Under the pieces are notes generated by a model. It did no database searches, was not told where the DNA came from, and saw only the letters and a list, made by a program, of their open reading frames with translations. Of a stretch of DNA of 8,095 nucleotides, positions 6,121-8,095 are shown in pieces. Source of the stretch: RGIG3102 sp964507095 (GTDB lineage: Bacteria > Bacillota > Clostridia > Oscillospirales > Ruminococcaceae); NCBI GenBank assembly GCA_964507095.1, contig CAZDOS010000061.1:1-8095 (forward strand), written 5' to 3'. The position numbers and the translations under genes are program-made. How positions within the stretch are numbered: position 1 is the first letter of the stretch; the number at the start of each line of letters is the position of its first letter.

Positions 6121-6149
6121 GGAAGCATAAAAGGAAAGGATACGGCCGA

Positions 6150-6383
6150 ATGGACATTGACGAGAGAGTCACAGCACTGGAAAAGGCAGGATGCGATGAA
6201 GATACGGTGAAAAGATTCAAAGCTCTCTGCACCTGCGGAAAGACCACGGAAAGCGTCGTGATACTCAGGTCTTTCAGGGTTGGACTTCTGGAACAACTGC
6301 ACGATATTCAGAGAAGACCTGACCGGACCGACTGGCTGATCCGAGATACAGAAAAAACGATTAAAAGGAGACAGGAAAAATGA
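6150..6383 (+). CDS. Small conserved-type protein of unknown function (77 residues)
   Basis: This is a 77-residue, soluble, highly charged protein with predicted helical character. It has an N-terminal segment VTALEKAGCDEDTVKRF, a middle helix (about 36-54) and a basic C-terminus, IRDTEKTIKRRQEK. There is no signal peptide or membrane segment. It contains Cys15, Cys27 and Cys29. The layout (KAGC near the start, LLEQLHDIQRRPDRTDWLIR later) resembles small Firmicutes proteins I recall next to regulators and oxidoreductases, but I know no function for them. AAAGGA (6135-6140) lies 9 bases before ATG 6150. The earlier ATG at 6111 overlaps the proposed -10 and is rejected. The stop overlaps the hydrolase start (ATGA at 6380), so the two are translationally coupled. 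Confidence 0.8.
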   Translation: MDIDERVTALEKAGCDEDTVKRFKALCTCGKTTESVVILRSFRVGLLEQLHDIQRRPDRTDWLIRDTEKTIKRRQEK

Positions 6384-7381
6384 TAAAGAAGGAAGAACTC
6401 AGGCTTTCAACCGAATGGGACAAGACATTTGCTCTCAGCGAAAATGTAGAACACAGCAAGGTGACATTCACCAACAGATACGGGATCACCCTCGCGGCCG
6501 ACATGTACGTGCCGAAGGATGCCGAGGGACTTCTGCCTGCACTGGCAGTCAGCGGACCGTTCGGAGCAGTAAAGGAGCAGTCATCAGGCCTCTATGCCCA
6601 CACCATGGCCGAAAGAGGATTTCTGACCATCGCATTCGACCCTTCATTCACGGGCGAGAGCGGAGGATACCCGAGGTACATGGCTTCTCCTGACATCAAT
6701 ACGGAAGACTTCATGGCAGCAGTGGATTTCCTTTCGCTCAATGAAAGGGTGGATCCTGACAGGATCGGCAAAATCGGCATCTGCGGCTGGGGAGGAATGG
6801 CTATGAACACCGCCATCCTCGACACAAGGATAAAGGCGACGGTCGTTTCCACCATGTATGACATGACAAGGATCAACGCCAAGGGCTACTTTGATTCCGA
6901 GGACAGCGAAGAGAGCAGGTACCGGAGCAGGGCTTCAATGTGCGCCCAGAGGCTTACAGACCTTAAGAACGGCGAATATGCCCGCGCAGGCGGTGTGATT
7001 GACCCTCTTCCTGAGGATGCCCCGTTCTTCGTGAAGGATTATCATGACTACTACAAGACCGGAAGAGGATACCATGCAAGATCCCTCAATTCCAATGAGG
7101 GTTGGAACGTGATCGGCTGCGAGTCATTCATGAACCAGCCTATCCTCACATACTCGAATGAGATCCGCAGCGCAGTTCTCATCGTTCACGGTGACAAGGC
7201 GCACTCACTGTACTTCGGCAAGGACGCATACGCCAACATGGTGAAAGACAGCAAGTACGCGGATAACAAGGAGCTTCTGATCATCCCTGGCGCAACGCAC
7301 ACCGATCTTTATGACGGCGGAGACAAAGGATACATTCCGTTCGACAGGCTCGAAAGCTTTTTCAACACATACCTCAGGTAA
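6380..7381 (+). CDS. Alpha/beta hydrolase with a Cys-type nucleophile elbow
   Basis: This is a 333-residue cytoplasmic protein of the alpha/beta hydrolase superfamily. An N-terminal extension and beta strands lead to LPALAVSGPFGAVKEQSSG (oxyanion-side loop, about 52-70) and AERGFLTIAFDPSFTGESGG. The nucleophile elbow is IGICGWGGMAMNTA. At the nucleophile position of the usual GxSxG motif is Cys135, as in dienelactone hydrolase, with Trp137 two residues on. The likely acid is Asp272 in IVHGDKAHS and the likely base is His307 in PGATHTDLYDGG. The insert 157-250 (MYDMTRINAKGYFD…) would form the lid. Similar proteins are usually annotated only as alpha/beta hydrolase, and the substrate is unknown. 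AAGGAG (6365-6370) is 9 bases upstream, inside the end of the small gene. It is the second gene of the LysR-divergent operon. Confidence 0.88.
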   Translation: MIKKEELRLSTEWDKTFALSENVEHSKVTFTNRYGITLAADMYVPKDAEGLLPALAVSGPFGAVKEQSSGLYAHTMAERGFLTIAFDPSFTGESGGYPRYMASPDINTEDFMAAVDFLSLNERVDPDRIGKIGICGWGGMAMNTAILDTRIKATVVSTMYDMTRINAKGYFDSEDSEESRYRSRASMCAQRLTDLKNGEYARAGGVIDPLPEDAPFFVKDYHDYYKTGRGYHARSLNSNEGWNVIGCESFMNQPILTYSNEIRSAVLIVHGDKAHSLYFGKDAYANMVKDSKYADNKELLIIPGATHTDLYDGGDKGYIPFDRLESFFNTYLR

Positions 7382-7390
7382 TGAGGGACC

Positions 7391-7421
7391 GGTCATCGAC
7401 ATGACCTGCTTCTCAAAGAAG
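7391..7421 (+). other. Two small hairpins between the hydrolase and flavoprotein genes
   Basis: GGTCAT-CGAC-ATGACC (7391-7406) is a perfect 6-bp stem with a 4-base loop. CTTCT-CAA-AGAAG (7409-7421) is a 5-bp stem directly after it. Neither has a T-tract, so they are not terminators and the two genes probably share a transcript. They could slow processing or tune the translation ratio, or they may be chance. Confidence 0.35.
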
Positions 7422-7450
7422 AAAAGTGCACGGACACGGAGGAAATACAG

Positions 7451-7981
7451 ATGAACATTTTGATCTTGAACGGAAGTCCCAGAAAGCGGGGCAATACTGC
7501 AGCGATGATCGCTGCATTCACCAGAGGCGCACTCAGTGCCGGTCATACGGTGGAAAGGGCGGATGTCTGTTCCATGAACATTCACGGATGCCATGCATGC
7601 GAATACTGCCACAGGCAGGAGGAGAGAAAGTGCGTCCAGAAGGATGACATGGACAGGATATATGATCTCCTGGAAAGGTCTCAGATGCTGGTGCTTGCGT
7701 CTCCGATCTATTACCACAACATATCCGGACAGCTCAAATGCGCCATAGACAGATTCTATGTGACCTCCGACCAGAAGAAGATAGGGAACGTTTCAAAGGT
7801 ACGGATGCTCCTTTCTTCGGGTGACAAGGACATGTATGACGGAGCCATATTCTCATACAGGGGAGACTTTCTGGACTACCTGAGCCTTGAGGACATGGGA
7901 GTCGTAACGGCGTTCGGAGAGGTCGAAAAGCAGCCTGAGCTGCTGGAGAAGATTGAGAAGCTCGGCAGATCCCTGAAATGA
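7451..7981 (+). CDS. Flavodoxin-fold NAD(P)H-dependent oxidoreductase, iron-sulfur flavoprotein-like
   Basis: This is a 176-residue protein of the NADPH-dependent FMN reductase / iron-sulfur flavoprotein group. The FMN phosphate loop is LNGSPRKRGNTAAM (residues 6-19), and the second flavin loop is ASPIYYHNISGQLKCAIDRF (83-102). Between them is a compact cysteine motif, C47-x2-C50-x2-C53-x7-C61. It matches the CX2CX2CX4-7C pattern that holds a [4Fe-4S] cluster in archaeal and clostridial iron-sulfur flavoproteins. Those proteins pass electrons between ferredoxin or NAD(P)H and small acceptors such as O2, peroxide or quinones. Whether this one carries a cluster is inferred. GGAGG (7438-7442) lies 8 bases before the ATG. 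It is the last gene of the operon, 69 bases after the hydrolase, and the operon terminator follows. Confidence 0.9.
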   Translation: MNILILNGSPRKRGNTAAMIAAFTRGALSAGHTVERADVCSMNIHGCHACEYCHRQEERKCVQKDDMDRIYDLLERSQMLVLASPIYYHNISGQLKCAIDRFYVTSDQKKIGNVSKVRMLLSSGDKDMYDGAIFSYRGDFLDYLSLEDMGVVTAFGEVEKQPELLEKIEKLGRSLK

Positions 7982-8039
7982 ACGGGTCTCCGGCCCCGCA
8001 TCGGCCAAGGCAGGCAAAACAAATACATTTAGTTTAAAT

Positions 8040-8070
8040 AAGAGCACGGCATCTGCCGTGCTCTTTTTTT
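8040..8070 (+). terminator. Intrinsic terminator of the hydrolase-flavoprotein operon
   Basis: An 11-bp perfect stem (8040-8050 with 8055-8065, core GAGCACGGC / GCCGTGCTC) has the loop ATCT and runs into an unbroken run of Ts to 8070. It lies 59 bases after the flavoprotein stop. No gene is visible in the intervening bases. Confidence 0.94.
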
Positions 8071-8095
8071 GTACGGAAGAACTGTTCCGGGCCTA

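Noticed and set aside
6111..6149. Extension of the small protein to ATG 6111
   Set aside because: It overlaps the proposed extended -10 box and lacks a ribosome site at a good distance. ATG 6150 has AAAGGA at 9 bases.
7205..7717. Minus-strand 170-codon frame spanning the hydrolase end and flavoprotein start
   Set aside because: It crosses two real genes on the other strand, and its translation resembles no protein family.
1..8095. Search for CRISPR arrays, insertion sequences, tRNA or rRNA genes and long direct repeats
   Set aside because: No regularly spaced repeats, transposase motifs, terminal repeats or RNA-gene signatures were seen by eye on either strand.

Overview
The window looks like an ordinary chromosomal segment of a Gram-positive anaerobe, most likely a member of the Bacillota class Clostridia. 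The evidence is a groESL operon behind a CIRCE-type inverted repeat, a Gx-transporter (heptaprenyl diphosphate synthase component I-like) gene, strong Shine-Dalgarno sequences, near-consensus sigma-A promoters with short leaders, and anaerobe-style flavoproteins. Intergenic DNA is AT-rich and coding DNA is clearly richer in G+C. A run of 22 Ns inside groEL shows that this is a draft or metagenome scaffold. The taxonomic placement is an inference.

Layout. Bases 1-143 hold the probable tail of an upstream terminator and a strong promoter. A small Gx-family membrane protein follows (144-650). Next come a promoter plus CIRCE-like operator, groES, groEL (interrupted by the assembly gap) and a terminator. 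A DUF3810 membrane-anchored putative zinc protease (2799-3947, minus) converges on groEL. Divergent from it is a nitroreductase-family flavoprotein (4036-4650, plus). The nitroreductase converges on a RidA-family deaminase (4706-5077, minus), and the two share a strong bidirectional hairpin terminator. A LysR-type regulator (5157-6038, minus) lies upstream of ridA on the same strand.

Divergent from the LysR gene is a plus-strand operon (6150-7981): a 77-residue small protein, an alpha/beta hydrolase with a Cys-type nucleophile elbow (GICGWGG), and an iron-sulfur-flavoprotein-like NAD(P)H:FMN oxidoreductase with a compact four-cysteine motif. It ends at a strong terminator at 8040-8070.

Functionally, the first half is housekeeping: protein folding under heat-shock control and a membrane component. 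The second half is a cluster of redox and detoxification-type enzymes, namely nitroreductase, RidA, hydrolase and flavoprotein. The LysR regulator is placed to control itself and the hydrolase-flavoprotein operon through a shared 111-bp divergent promoter region with inverted repeats. No mobile element, CRISPR array, tRNA or rRNA was seen. No stretch over 300 bases lacks a gene. No clearly new system is visible. The parts most worth a second look are the LysR-controlled operon with its small protein and Cys-elbow hydrolase, and the symmetric change in the CIRCE element.
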